Positions 11,401 to 24,432 of a DNA stretch of 64,000 bases are shown here, piece by piece. Below the pieces are notes generated by a model. That model did no database searches and was not told the origin of the DNA. It saw nothing but the letters and a program-made list of their open reading frames with translations. Source of the DNA: Acanthamoeba sp. SK_2022b (lineage: Eukaryota > Discosea > Longamoebia > Acanthamoebidae); NCBI GenBank assembly GCA_027943245.1, contig JANDJZ010001729.1, forward strand, positions 1 to 64,000. The letters run 5' to 3'. Each line of letters opens with the position of its first letter. Position 1 is the stretch's first letter. Both the position numbers and the translations under genes were made by a program.

Positions 11401-14400
11401 AGCCCCTCCTCTCCCTCATCATCATCATCATCATCATCATCATCCGATTTGGCCGAGCCAGTGCGCGCGGCGGTGTGCGCTGACTCCCGCTTCACATATG
11501 TCGCGACGCCGTGGTGGTGGCGGGGGGGGGGCACAGTTCCATGGGATGGGCACGTACGAGAAGAACGGCGAGAAGTACGAGGGCGAGTGGACCAATGGCC
11601 AGCGCGACGGGTTCGGGACCTACTACAACCGGAAGGGCGGCAGGTACGAGGGCTGCTGGCGCAACGGGAAACGCGGTACGCCCCCAATCCTCACCCTTCG
11701 CTCTTGTGCGTCACCCGGCCTCGCCCGCTCATCGCGTCGCAACGCAACACAAACGCGCAGAGGGCCAAGGCACGCAACACTTCACCAAGGGCTCGGGCTA
11801 CGACAAGTTCATCGGGTCGTGGGTGAACGACAAGCGGCACGACGAGGTAAGTGCCACCCCCCCTCTCGTTTGTCGGGATCAGGACGACGCACGCAACGCG
11901 AGACACGACAAGGCCTGACCTGCATTGGGGGGGGGGGTGATGGACGACGCGTGCAGGGCTATCTGTACTTCGAGAACGGAGACGTCTTCTTTGCCACGTG
12001 GAACAACGGGGTGCTGATGCTGCCCTGCTCGGTCCTCTACGTCAACGGCGACAAGTACGTGGGCGACTGGTCTGGCAAAGCGGTACGGGCCCACCTGTCG
12101 CCCTGGCCCTGTTTGGGAGGACAGCGCGTCGTTGGGCAAGGCTGACAGCAGCGCACCGTTGGCATGCCCATGCATGTACGGCCATCAGCCACACGGGTAC
12201 GGCATCTACACGTACATGAAGACGTTGGATCGATTCTACGGCACCTTCAACGCTGGACTGCGTTCCGGGAGCGGATTCCTGCGCACGGGCGACGGCACCA
12301 TTTACAACGGCGAGTGGTTCAACGGTGCGCCGCTTCTCCCTCTGTTCGGTGGGAGCGCTGGTCTCACCCTATGCTCGCGAGCAGATCGAATCCACGGGCG
12401 GGGTTTCGTGTTGCTGCCCGATCGCTACGTGCTCGATGCCAAGGTGCTGGACGGCGACAAGTACGCAGCGCCTATTCCCCCGCTCCCACTAGACACTGTC
12501 TCTTTGTGATTGGCTGACGGCCGCCACGACATGTGATCCTCGCGTGGTGTCACACTGGAACTGGTCAACAACCAGCCTGGACAAGCTGAGCGTGACCAAC
12601 GCCACGTGGATGAAATCGGTGCCACGCGACGTCGAGTACGCATTCGCCCATCTTTTAGCGTGGTGAGCTCTCCGTGTGGCACGGGCCCGTCGCGACGCTG
12701 ACGTGTTCTTTTCTTCATGATCCATTCGCGTTATATCTCGACAGCGAGCTCAACATCGAGCGATGGAACTACTTCACCACGCTCAAGTACATGCGGGACC
12801 CCAAGAACCTGGTACTCCCTCCTCGATGGGCCGTGATGACGGTGTTTGTCTGATGCCTCCGCTTGGCGTGTGTGGCGGTCAGGCGGCCAAACTGTTGGAC
12901 GACAACTTTAAGAAGGCGGTCGAGGACACCGACCTCGCCCAAGCGACGGTCGTCGAATGCGTCAAGAGCATGCTCGAGTATACCACTCCTCTCCTCCCCG
13001 TCTCTCCTCCCTCTCCCGCCTCCTCACGCCGTTTGTTTCCAGGTCGACCGTGCACCCGCTCGGGGGCGTGGTGGCCGCCTTTGCCAAGCTGCTCAACCGC
13101 AACTACCGGCCGGCCGAGGACTGCTACAAGTTCTTCGACGACGCCCTCGATGACACCCACTCCTTCATAGGTGCGGGCCTCCTCCTCCTCCTCCCCCTCC
13201 CTATCTCGCAGCGCGTGCGGCGATGACGAGCAGAACGCGGGAGACACGCACGCCTGACTTTGTTGGTTTGCGTGTGGTGGGGGGGGGGGCTGGCACATTG
13301 GCGGTCGCCGCTGCAGAGGCGATGGTGCAGGTCTTGAAGAAGAGCTGTCCGCGTATCGAGGAGATCGACGAGCTCACCAACTGGTGCACGTCGGCCGTCG
13401 AGTCGGTCGTGCTGCCGCTCATATTCACCACCCTGCTCGCCATGTACGAAATCAGGGTACGCCGTCGGCTCGCTCCACCGGGGGGGGGTCAATGCAACTG
13501 GGCCTGTCGGTTGTACCAGCCACCGACCTTGACCTTCGGTGATTGGGTGGTGGTGGTGGTGGTGGTGGTGGTGGTGGTGGTGGTGGTGGTGGTGGTGGTG
13601 GTGGTGGTGGTGGTGCAGAATGAGAAGGAGGACGGCGAAGTCGAGGCGAAGCTCACCGAGCTGCGTAGGATGTCGCTGCCCCATCAACTTGCGCTGCTCG
13701 GTAAGCCCCCAATCAATCCCTCGCCGTCTTGTCTTGTTGCGCGCCGTGCAGGCGCCGCCATCGTCTGACTTGCGCGGCCTCCCTCTTCCCCTGTCCCGAA
13801 CAGAGGTGAACCTGGACAGCAAGCAGGTGGCCGAGATGATCGAGATGGAACGAATGCGCAGGCGGAGGGAGCAGGAGGCCAGCGACAAGGCCAGCGAGAA
13901 CGACCAGGTACCATGCGCGGGGGGGGGGCTACTCGCCATTCCTTTCCCTCCACTTCTTCTTCTTCTTTACCAAGACGGCGATGATGTTGATCGTTGTTGG
14001 GCTGCGTTGCGCGTTCAGGATGGGCCGAAGCAGGAAAGTGTTTCTTTGCGACGGCACCGACTGCTCCACTCGTCCAGGTACGAGGGCCTCCCCCCTCCTT
14101 TCTCTCTCTCTCTCTCTCTCGTGTTACGATGCGTGTCGTGAAATGTGTGTCTGCTGCCCCCAAGCAAGCAGCTCATGCCCCGCCCCCCGATGTTGGCGCA
14201 AACGAAAGGGACGCGCTGCTCCCCTTCCAGGGCGCCATCGACCTGATGGGCAAGGTGGCAGAACTCAACTCCCCGGCCGAGAAGCTGCGCCACATCTACC
14301 TCGCCTCCAAGGAGATAGAGCACTGCATGCCCCTCTCCGACGAGTACCTCCGGCCTCCTTTGCCCCTGCCTCCCCCCCACACACGCCCGCGCGCAGGTCG

Positions 14401-14877
14401 TTCCGGCAACTCACCCCGCGGCTTCCGTTTTGTCTCTGGCCCGCGAGCAGGAAGGGCGACGGCATGAGCGCCGACGAGCTGCTGCCCGTCCTCGCGTTCA
14501 TCCTCGTGCACGCCTGCATTCCCAACCTCCTGTCCGAGGTGCGCGCCCCTCTGGCTTTCGCATCGCTTTTTGCGCGCGAGACGACCTGATATATCCGGTG
14601 ATCGTGCTCGGGGGGGGGGACGTGTGTCGTGATCATCGTCATCATCTGTCAGTTGAACTTTCTGGAGGAGTTCATGAGCAAGCACCTGCGGTTCGAAGTC
14701 GAGGGCTACCTCCTCACGCACCTGCAGGTGGCCCTCCAGTTTTTGAAGAGCCTCGACCTGAGCCGGGAGAGGCGACGGTGGGAGGACGGCCAGAAGAGCC
14801 GCACCAATCCGAATGCGGGCCTGCGGCTGTCCCTTCCTGGCCTACGAACGAGGACTGGCCGTGACGTGCCAGCCTAG
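5493..14877 (+). CDS. Alsin-type guanine nucleotide exchange factor (RCC1-DH-PH-MORN-VPS9)
   Basis: A long gene of more than 30 small exons, starting with ATG at 5493 and ending with TAG at 14875-14877. Coding blocks in order: a Ser/Pro-rich N-terminus with a coiled coil (5493-6232); RCC1-like repeats from about 6813 to 9385, recognisable as repeated GGQHSACL, FTFGSGEFGQ, GNRHTAFV and CFGSNSHGQLG strings; a DH module beginning VVWDLLQSERGYM at about 9500 and running to about 10720; a PH-like block at 10870-11220; MORN repeats (YEGEWTNGQRDGFGTYYN and relatives) at 11330-12330; a helical region at 12740-13900; and a C-terminal VPS9 domain (about 14220-14760). This is the domain order of vertebrate ALS2/alsin, a Rab5 GEF with Rho-family activity acting on early endosomes. 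A 150-residue low-complexity insert at about 8970-9310 splits the last RCC1 blade. Exon boundaries were not all fixed. Confidence 0.88.
13546..13615 (+). repeat. Intronic (GGT)n trinucleotide tract
   Basis: About 23 GGT units sit directly before the acceptor at about 13617 in an intron of the alsin-like gene. Every third base is T, so no polypyrimidine tract precedes this acceptor. Confidence 0.95.
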
Positions 14878-15251
14878 CGGAGCCGAAGGCGACCACCCGC
14901 CAAATCGTTTCTGCTGGTGTGCCTCCTTCCTTATATGGAATTTGAAGAAGAATTAGGAGTTTCGATGGATTTCGCGCCATGCGTGTCCTTTCCTTTTTCC
15001 TTTCTCGGATACAACCAAGGAAGCACTCGAGCACGCACGCAGGAACTAATAGAGTCCAAGGAAGTGCTGTTTTGGTGCTCTACGCACGTCCTAGACAGTA
15101 TACGTTGAACGTGACCAGTATAAAAAAAAACCAATCCCAATCGGTTGTCCCATTGACAATGTGTGGGTGATCGGTTTGGCAACCACACCTGAGAGGAGAC
15201 GCACAGGTTCTTCATTCGATCCCAAACATCGCACCACACTTGCCACCACCG
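14878..15251 (+). promoter_or_regulatory. Intergenic region with TATA and CCAAT elements
   Basis: 374 bp between the alsin-like gene and the next plus-strand gene. It holds TATAAAAA at 15119-15126 and CCAAT just downstream of it, about 130 bp before the next ATG. No gene was seen. Confidence 0.5.
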
Positions 15252-15590
15252 ATGTCGCTAGAGCACAACCAACTGCAGCTGGACAGAATCGTAAACAAGG
15301 TGCGGTGTGCCAATTTCCACTGCTAGTTGTACTCGCTTAACCACCTCCCTTTCCAGTTGAGCAGAGATCTGCAAGCCCTTGAGCGCATCTCCCGCGCTCG
15401 CCTCGCTCAGCTGGAACAGGGCCAGCTTCCTGAAGGGTCGCGTCAGCACGCCCTCTCGCCGGACCACCACCCTACTGATGATGTGGAAGAAGACGACGGT
15501 GTGATGTGGGACATGATGCAGCGGAGCATCGAGATAGCGGCCCTCCTCCAGCAACTTCGCCCTCCCTGCGTCGTGGCTGTAGATGACTAG
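15252..15590 (+). CDS. Small helical protein of unknown function, 93 residues
   Basis: Two exons, join(15252..15299,15357..15590), separated by a 57-bp GT-AG intron, give 93 residues. The first 45 residues (MSLEHNQLQLDRIVNK, then LSRDLQALERISRARLAQLEQ) look like a continuous amphipathic helix or coiled coil. A His/Asp-rich loop follows, then an acidic helix containing VMWDMMQRSIEIAALLQQL. There is no signal peptide or membrane segment. Small coiled-coil proteins of this size are often subunits of larger assemblies (BLOC-1, kinetochore or Mediator-like), but nothing here allows a specific choice. It converges with the 99-residue gene on the opposite strand; the two stop codons are 120 bp apart. 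Splicing keeps one frame, and a TATA box lies about 130 bp upstream, which supports a real gene. Confidence 0.6.
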
Positions 15591-15710
15591 GCCACTACGG
15601 CCCAGTGTTGCTTTTAGGAAGTGCTCACTGGGCACAGTTCCTTCTCTTTGATTGGCCCGGGTTAACAACCAATGCATAGACCTTTGGCATCCACATACAC
15701 ACGTGAGTGC

Positions 15711-16202
15711 CTAGTCGGCGAGCATGGGGTCTGAGTGTGGTCGAAGGCCATCGCCGTCGTGATTCGCGCTCCGTTTCCGTGATCGTTGCTCTTCGAGCAG
15801 CATCCGCTCCAGCCCGGTGGGAAGGGCCAACACTGCAGCCTCTCGCTTGACAAGGTGCTCCCCGTTCTTCATCCACTCGGTCTAGGTACAACGGGCGTGA
15901 GGTGGACGTACGGCTTTGGCCATGCGCTGGCGGCGCAAAGGCGGTGCGTGGGTACCCAGTATTCGGCGATGTCGAGAAGCTTGGCCTGATAGGTCTGTAC
16001 CTCTACGCAGTTGTGATAAAACTTCTCCACCTCCTGCTCAAGCTCTTCGATTCGTTCGTTCAATTCTAAGATGGAAAGAGTAAAATGAAAACAGTGTTAA
16101 TGTTTTATGACAGAAAGTGCCGATAATAATGCATGCACAACATGCAGCAGGTGCAATGCGTAGGGTCCAGGCTATCCTCTCACCTTGTAGTAACTCAGCC
16201 AT
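15711..16202 (-). CDS. Small coiled-coil protein of unknown function, 99 residues
   Basis: Three exons, complement(join(15711..15881,15956..16065,16184..16202)), give 99 residues. The first exon codes for only MAELLQ. The second gives a heptad-rich helix, ELNERIEELEQEVEKF, followed by HNCVEVQTYQAKLLDIAEYW. The third gives TEWMKNGEHLVKREAAV and a basic, hydrophilic tail. All three junctions use GT-AG signals and stay in frame. I do not recognise the family. It shares an 89-bp divergent promoter with glutathione reductase, so co-expression with redox metabolism is possible but unproven. The conserved-looking Trp-containing segment YWTEWMKNGEHLVKRE would be the best query for a profile search. 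Confidence 0.6.
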
Positions 16203-16291
16203 GCTCTCCGGTAAATAAAGTATTGAGAAATGGCAGGAAAAGCCAACTCCACCAAAGCGCGCACAACAAACCTCACCGCAGTGGTAGATAG
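16203..16291. promoter_or_regulatory. 89-bp divergent promoter
   Basis: Only 89 bp separate the start codons of the coiled-coil gene (-) and glutathione reductase (+), so both 5' untranslated regions and promoters must fit or overlap here. Confidence 0.6.
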
Positions 16292-18350
<2,059 letters not shown>

Positions 18351-18461
18351 AACACGATCTTGTGCCAATTTTATCCAGGATTTTTTTTAGTTTTTTTTTT
18401 GTTGTTTTTTATTTTGTTTGAACAAAAATTAATTGGTTGTTTTTTAACAGCAAAAAAGCTC

Positions 18462-19328
18462 TCACAGGTTGTCCGAAGAGGTGGCGGGACTGCCTTTGGT
18501 CGGAGACAGGGGCGTGCGGGAGGAGAGGCGAGGCTTGCGTCTACCAGACAGGTCCCAAATGCCGATCGAGTTGGACTCCCCGGTCACCTGTCCGCACGCG
18601 CCGACAGCACAGACCCAAGAGTTAATGAAGGGAGGGGGCTCGAGGTGGTGGAGGGAGACGCACCAGGAGACCGGTGGGCGAGTATCTGACCTTGAAGATG
18701 CGGTTCTCGAAGTTGGGCGAGGGCTCGAACGAGACCGGCAGCCAATTCTTGAAGTTGGTCTGCAGCGTTCCCGTGGCCAGGTCCCACACCTGCGCAACCA
18801 CGCCATAGCCCACACGGCGGTGGACGTGTAAGCTCGCGAGTTGCCAGATGGCGGGGAGAAATCTCTCTCGCGAGAGAGGCAAGGGAGGCGTTGCCTTGAT
18901 GCGGCTATCAAAATCGCCCGCAACGAGCTTGCCCTGGTCCATTTGAATGGAGCGCACGCTCGAGTTGGTGCCCTTGAACGTGCGCAGGCACTGCGGCACC
19001 CCGCCGGAGAGGTCGTACTCCTGCCGCCCCGTTGCTTCAATAAAGGAGTTGACGACACAACACACGCACGCGCGCGCACGACACGCGAGGCGGCAACGAC
19101 GTGATGATGATCGGTACCTGGATGATGCCGTCGAGGTCCTTTTGCGAGTCGAGGCTGGAGAGATCGGCAGAGGGAAGGTGGCTGCCCGCAACGACGCATC
19201 GGTCCCCCGCCTCGTTGAACTGCACGCAGTGGAAGCCGGTCCTGTACCGGAACGTGCCCACGCTGTGGCGCTGCGGCGCACCATTGCCAAAGGGGGGATC
19301 GACCGTCAAATCGAATGTTGCGCTGGGC

Positions 19329-19394
<66 letters not shown>

Positions 19395-19710
19395 ATAGAG
19401 CGCAAGTACCATCTCCTCGGGCTGGTAGGTGAAGATGGGCAGGCGCTGGCGGTAGTCCCACGCGCAGAGCCAGCCGGCTTGGCCCACGCCCAGCAGCATC
19501 CCCTTGTCGCTCACGCTTACCGCCCTGCAAGAGCCACCGCGGCCACCAATCGGTCAGTCCTGTCTCGGGTTCAGATGTTCTGCTCGGCCGCGCCGTGGCG
19601 TACCAGGCCTGTTCGCCAGAGGTGGTGCTCGCGAACGGGAAGGTCTCGAGCAGCTCGTTCGTGTTCACGTCCCACAGCTTTCGATTCCCCGACGCCCCAC
19701 GAACGAATTA

Positions 19711-19791
<81 letters not shown>

Positions 19792-21267
19792 ACGCGAGTG
19801 ATACGCCGATGACGCTGTGGGGGAGGGGAGTGGCACCTTGACGTTGTTGTCCCAGGAGCCGCTCAGTAGGATGTGGGGCTGGTGCGGGTGGAAGCTGATC
19901 GACTGCACGCCGGCCCCGTGGCCCTGCAGCACCTTGTGGGAGCTCCGCTCCTTGATGTCCCACACTTTTGATTTTGCGGACACAATAAAAAAACAACATG
20001 TTTCCTAAATTGTTAAAAAAAAACAAAATTTAAAAAAAACAAATTTGGTTGGAAAATGACTCCTACCCGTGACGGTGGCGTCGTTGGAGCAGGAGAAGAC
20101 GCGGTCGCCGCGCAGGTGCAGGTCGTTCACCCACCTGATCTCAACGACGAGGCCACAACACAGCGAGCGAGTGAGCATGCGACCCAGGGCATCGGCCACG
20201 AGCGTGAGTGGTGGCGGCGTGGGTACCAGCGATGGCCCTCGAAGGAGAACAGCTGTTCGCCGGTGCGCAGGTGCCACACCGAGATCTCGCCCCGCGAACC
20301 GTCCTTGCTGCCCGTCACCAGCAATTGTTGCTCCTACGCCGGCACGCACGCCGGTGAGCTCTCAAGGGCCCGTGCGCGCGCGCGTGTGCATGTGTGCGGT
20401 CGTGTGCGGTTGTGTGGCGGTAAGAAATTACCTCGTCAAAATCGAGGCAGAGGACATCGGCCGAGACGGGTATCCGGTGGATGGGCCGGATGTCGCCGCG
20501 GTACCAGTTCCTCTCCGTGTTGAGGAGCGCCAGGCACGTGTATCGCCAGTCCTCCTGCTTCTTTCGCCGCGCCTCACCGACGGCGTCGCCCGCGCCTGGC
20601 TGCCGCTGCTGCAGCACGTGGCCGACATCGGGCTCCTGCTGATTGGCTTGGGCGCTGGGCGGCGCCGCTGGCGCGACGGGCTCGGGAGCTTTCTCTTCGA
20701 TTGCGTCGCTGGCGACGTGGTCGGGATAGTGCTCGGCCTCGTCGCTCGTGTAGAGCCGATGGAGGTCGCTCACCTCCTCCTCCGCCGTGGCGGATGGCGC
20801 GCGGTCGAGGGCCGCCTCCTCGTTGAACCCGAGCCGTCGACAGATGGCCACCCAGTCCTCGTCGAGATACTTGGCGTCTTCCGGCTCGCCCGCGGCCAGG
20901 GCCATCGTGGCCTGGAGCCGCTGCAGTGCTTCGCCCGAGTACCACGGCAGGCACTCGGCCAGCTTTCCTCGCCACAACCTGAGTGGTGGAAAAAATATGG
21001 ATTAAAAAATAAGAAATAAGAAATTATTTAAAATCCCGGAAATATTATCAAATTTCAATATTTTTTCAGGTATAATTATGTGGAATAAAAAGAAGCAAAT
21101 ATAAAGAGCAGCTCCACGTACGTGGCGTCGTGAAGAATGGCGTTCCAACGCTGGGAGAGAAGGGAGAGGCGAGCGAGGCTGGAGGGAGGCAGGAAAGAGA
21201 GCACGAGTAGGAGGAGCTCCTCGGGCAGGTCGTCCAAGCGCAGGCTTGGCGAGCTGGGCGCTGTCAT
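18462..21267 (-). CDS. F-box / WD40-repeat protein
   Basis: The gene reads from ATG 21267 to TGA 18462-18464 through about ten exons. The first exon encodes a clear F-box, DDLPEELLLLVLSFLPPSS...LSQRWNAILHD. A long linker with acidic and Ala/Pro/Gln-rich stretches follows (about 20440-20970). The rest is WD40 blades, with strings such as ISVWHLRTGEQLFSFEGH, VFSCSNDATVTVWD, VQSISFHPHQPHILLSGSWD and GDFDSRIKVWDLATG. F-box/WD40 proteins act as substrate receptors of SCF ubiquitin ligases: the F-box binds Skp1 and the propeller binds the (often phosphorylated) target. A longer start at 21429 is also in frame but lies right beside a TATA-like element, so 21267 is preferred. Not all exon boundaries were fixed. 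Confidence 0.85.
19331..19392. repeat. Intronic (GT)n microsatellite
   Basis: About 31 GT units on the plus strand, inside an intron of the minus-strand WD40 gene. Confidence 0.95.
19712..19790. repeat. Intronic (GACCAC)n hexamer tract
   Basis: About 13 copies of the hexamer GACCAC in an intron of the WD40 gene. The apparent open frames through it are artefacts of the repeat. Confidence 0.9.
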
Positions 21268-22042
21268 GGACGATTCAGGTTGCTGCTGTTGGAAAAGGTG
21301 TGGCGTCTTGGCAGTCTTTTGTGGCGGCTGGTTCCTGTCCTCCGTCGCTGCGGCTGATAGGCGGGCGGCAATCTCAACTCCCGATTTTACCTCAGCGCTC
21401 TCGTACACGCTCCTCGATGGGTGATGCATTACCCCTTCTTTCCACCCTTTTTTGTATATATATATGACGTCGTTCGAGCACAAAGGCAAATAGATCAGTT
21501 CGCCCGCAGACGCCGGCAACACGATCAAGTGCGCAAAGTCTTTGGGTTCTTGGTTGTCGTGTCCCCGATTTCTGTCCTTGATTTTCGGCGTAAACTTTTA
21601 TTTCTCTTTTATTTCTTGGCTATTTTCCTCGGATGTTACCCAAGAAGGCCACGCGGTGTGCGCTAAGCGCACGCGCTCTGGTAGAGAACAAGGGTTTATT
21701 GGGCAGGTGAGGGGTGAGGCTGTACACGGGGCGGCCGGAGAGTGAGAGAGGGTGGCGGGGTGCTGACCGTTTTCGCACGCGCCGAGAGGAAGAGGGGTGT
21801 GTGTGTGCAGTGTGAGGGTATGGCGGGGATACTACAGTTAATCGGCTGTTGGCTCGTATAGCCCCCTCACGGCGGGAGCTGGTCCACCGCGAGTGAGTGG
21901 AATCAAAATTAAGTGTACATTGCGAGGCTGGCGCGAGAGGACCGGGAGGCCAGCACGGCTGGTGGTGGCGGGCTGTCGGCGAGGTCGTAGAGAGGAGGCG
22001 AGCTGGGGAGATGGAAGAGGAGAAGGAGAGGAGGCTGGGCTC
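21268..22042. other. Intergenic, no gene seen
   Basis: 775 bp between the WD40 gene start and the 3' end of the inositol kinase gene, both on the minus strand. Apart from the TATA-like element near 21460 nothing stands out; no frame matches a known family. Confidence 0.6.
21455..21465 (-). promoter_or_regulatory. TATA-like element of the WD40 gene
   Basis: An alternating TA run with TGACGTCG next to it, about 190 bp upstream of the ATG at 21267 and about 30 bp from the alternative ATG at 21429. Its placement favours a transcription start near 21430. Confidence 0.4.
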
Positions 22043-23923
22043 TTAGGAGAGGAGGCTGGGCTGTTGCTTGTGAAGGAGGTCGTCGAGGATGTTGATGAGG
22101 TTGGTGAGGCCCCAGACGTAGCCGTCGTCCTGGTCCCTGCCCTCGAGCAGGTAGGTGTGCGCAAAGTCGATCATCTTGAGCTCCATCCTCGTCCCGCAGC
22201 TGTCGCTCTCCTTCCCTCCGTCGCCGTCCAGGCTCTCCTTCTGCTCCTGCTCTTCGCCCTCCTCGTCGCCCTCGTACACGAAGAGGAGAGACGTCGAGTA
22301 GAGCCTGTACACCACCTCCTCCGTAAACGTCCTCAGCAGTTCCTGCAGCCTCCTCACAAAACCCGCGATGACCTTGGCCTTGAGCGCGCCGGTGGTCGAA
22401 TTGCGGAAGTAACTGCACGAGAAAACAAGCGAGTTGTGGATGAGCCGCGGCCACAACCCACGCGCAAGCGCAAGACGTAATAAGAAGAGGCGTGCCGTCT
22501 CGTACGTTTCCAGGTGGCTCACAAACTGTTCCTTCGTAGCTTTGCGACCTTCATACTTGTCGATTTGTACATAGTTCCTGGTGTTGGGCTGGTAGACCTG
22601 CGAGCCGCGGAAACAAGAGCTCGGTTAAAAAACGGAGGAAGGCCACGCAAAGGCTGCACAGTACACCACCACACACGGAACTACTCGGCCGTGTGGTCGT
22701 TGTTCGGCAGGAGATCGGTACCTTAACGCCCATTAATCGGACGCCCAGAGAGCCGGAGGTGGTGGCGTTGACCTTGTTGACCTGGCCTTGGATCTTGAGC
22801 GCATCTGCGTGGTCGCCGTAAGCCCGTGTGCCAACCTGGAGCAGAAGGGAGGGGAAGGAGAGTTCAGGAGAGGGCCACGGTTAGTGAGGTCGCTCCCCAG
22901 CCTCCATTCCACGGCCCCCACCCCGTGGAGAAGAACGCCAGCGAAAACAAGCAAACGAGGCGGGCGGCGCGTGAGGGAAAGAGGCTTTATTCCCTTTGTC
23001 TGCGAGAGCACAGGGAATGGAAAAATGAAATGATGAAATAATCGATGGGGGAAGCGCTAAAGGCGAAATGAAATAATTTACCGCCATCCCGTTAGTTGCA
23101 CCCATCCATTGCACCAACACACAAGCAAACTGAAGAGGAGAAGAGTGAAGACCGAGAGATGGAGAAGATACGAACCTTGATATCAAGTACACAGGGCCGT
23201 CGGAATCCATGCGTTATGTCTTCCATCACGATATAGTCTGTACACGCCGAGATGGAGAGCTATTAATACGAGGTTGTACAAGAGAGTTACGTTGCGGTAA
23301 AAGGGAAGGCTAGTCGTACTCAAAAGGGCGTTGCTGGGTTTACTTTCTCGTTCGAGCTTACCCACGAGCTGAGACTCAAGGTAGAGCGACCAACTGGCAA
23401 CCTCACCCATCTCCAACTTCTTTCGTACATCGTCTTCCATCTCGTCGACTCCCAATGGGGCGTCGCGCCCGATGACGGCCTTCAGCTGGTCGCGAGTCAA
23501 CTCGACGCATCCGAATAGTGTAGGAGCGTAGGGCCTGTAGCGAGGGTTGTTCTGAAGCGAGAGGTAGAACCATAGCTCCCGTGGGTAAAGCGGTTTGCAG
23601 ATGTATCCATTTCGAGCCTTGAGTACAACGCGGTGACCCGAAATTTGGTTCCAAAAGGAGCCGACCACTTCGATCTGCGAGGCGTTCTTCCGCTTCCACT
23701 CCTTCTCGTCGATCTCGATGTCGATACCGTATCTGGCAAGTGAAGGTGGCGGCCGTATGGGGAGGGTGAGGCTGAGCGAAGGCCGCCGGCCTTCGCTAGA
23801 GGCTGTTCGTGCGGGCTTCAATTTCTGTACAGAAGACGCCACGCTATCGGTTGTCGATGACCTCCCAAGTCTCCTCGTCGATAGGGACGATGGACTCTCT
23901 ATTTGGACCTCTCCCGCGTGCAT
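22043..23923 (-). CDS. Inositol polyphosphate kinase (IPMK/IP6K family)
   Basis: Five exons, complement(join(22043..22412,22506..22597,22722..22835,23176..23237,23362..23923)), give 399 residues. The family signature P-x3-D-x-K-x-G is present as PCVLDIKVG at residues 202-210, preceded by the YIVMEDI strand (hinge) and followed by TRAYGDHA. The C-terminus has LKMIDFAHT (the metal-binding Asp of the IDF motif) and DDGYVWGLTNLINIL, the usual closing helix. The N-terminal 60 residues are Ser/Arg/Pro-rich and look disordered. A stretch rich in Asp, Glu, Gln and Ser between residues about 320 and 350 is an insert before the IDF motif. Such enzymes phosphorylate inositol phosphates to make IP4/IP5 or pyrophosphates. 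Which member it is cannot be settled from motifs alone. Confidence 0.92.
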
Positions 23924-24432
23924 TGATTCGCTACCGGTGCGCGTTCAATCCTTAATGATGAGAAATGGCTTCCCCTTTTTTGTTGTATGGCGGTGTGCAG
24001 CTTTTGTGGTGAAGTTGCGTAGTTGATGATCTGTCGCCAGGCCTTAGTGATAATGGTGGTTGGATGTCCAACGCGGGTAACAGGAGAAAGAGAAGTGGAA
24101 GCCTCTGCCGAGAGTGCCTGCTCTGTGTAGCACCTGCCGTTGCCTTGGTGTGGAGCGCTGGAAGTTTTCGGTTATTCTCCCACACACGCGAACCTGCCAT
24201 TCGCGCACTCCACGCGACCGGATAAATCCTGTATTGTACCGCTTCTCCGCGTAGACCCCACGAATTCGCAGGTGGCAAGGCCGATGTGCGGATTTATCCC
24301 TGATCAAGCATTGTCGACTGTTACATCTACCGGACAGGTGCCTATGCGCCCTGCAGAAAGTTGACGGGGAGCTGACCGACAGCCAAGAGAACGAAGATAC
24401 GGAAGGATGCCCAACCAAAATTTGACAGTACC
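23924..24432. other. Intergenic, promoter side of the inositol kinase gene
   Basis: 509 bp of mixed sequence with normal CpG content upstream of the inositol kinase ATG. No gene was seen. It ends abruptly where the CpG-free tract begins. Confidence 0.5.

Noticed and set aside
13124..13939. Minus-strand frame with a long poly-His run
   Set aside because: It is the complement of the intronic GGT tract in the alsin-like gene; no splice or family support.
21429..21429. Upstream ATG for the WD40 gene
   Set aside because: It lies about 30 bp from the TATA-like run, so it would be at or before the transcription start; 21267 keeps the whole F-box.
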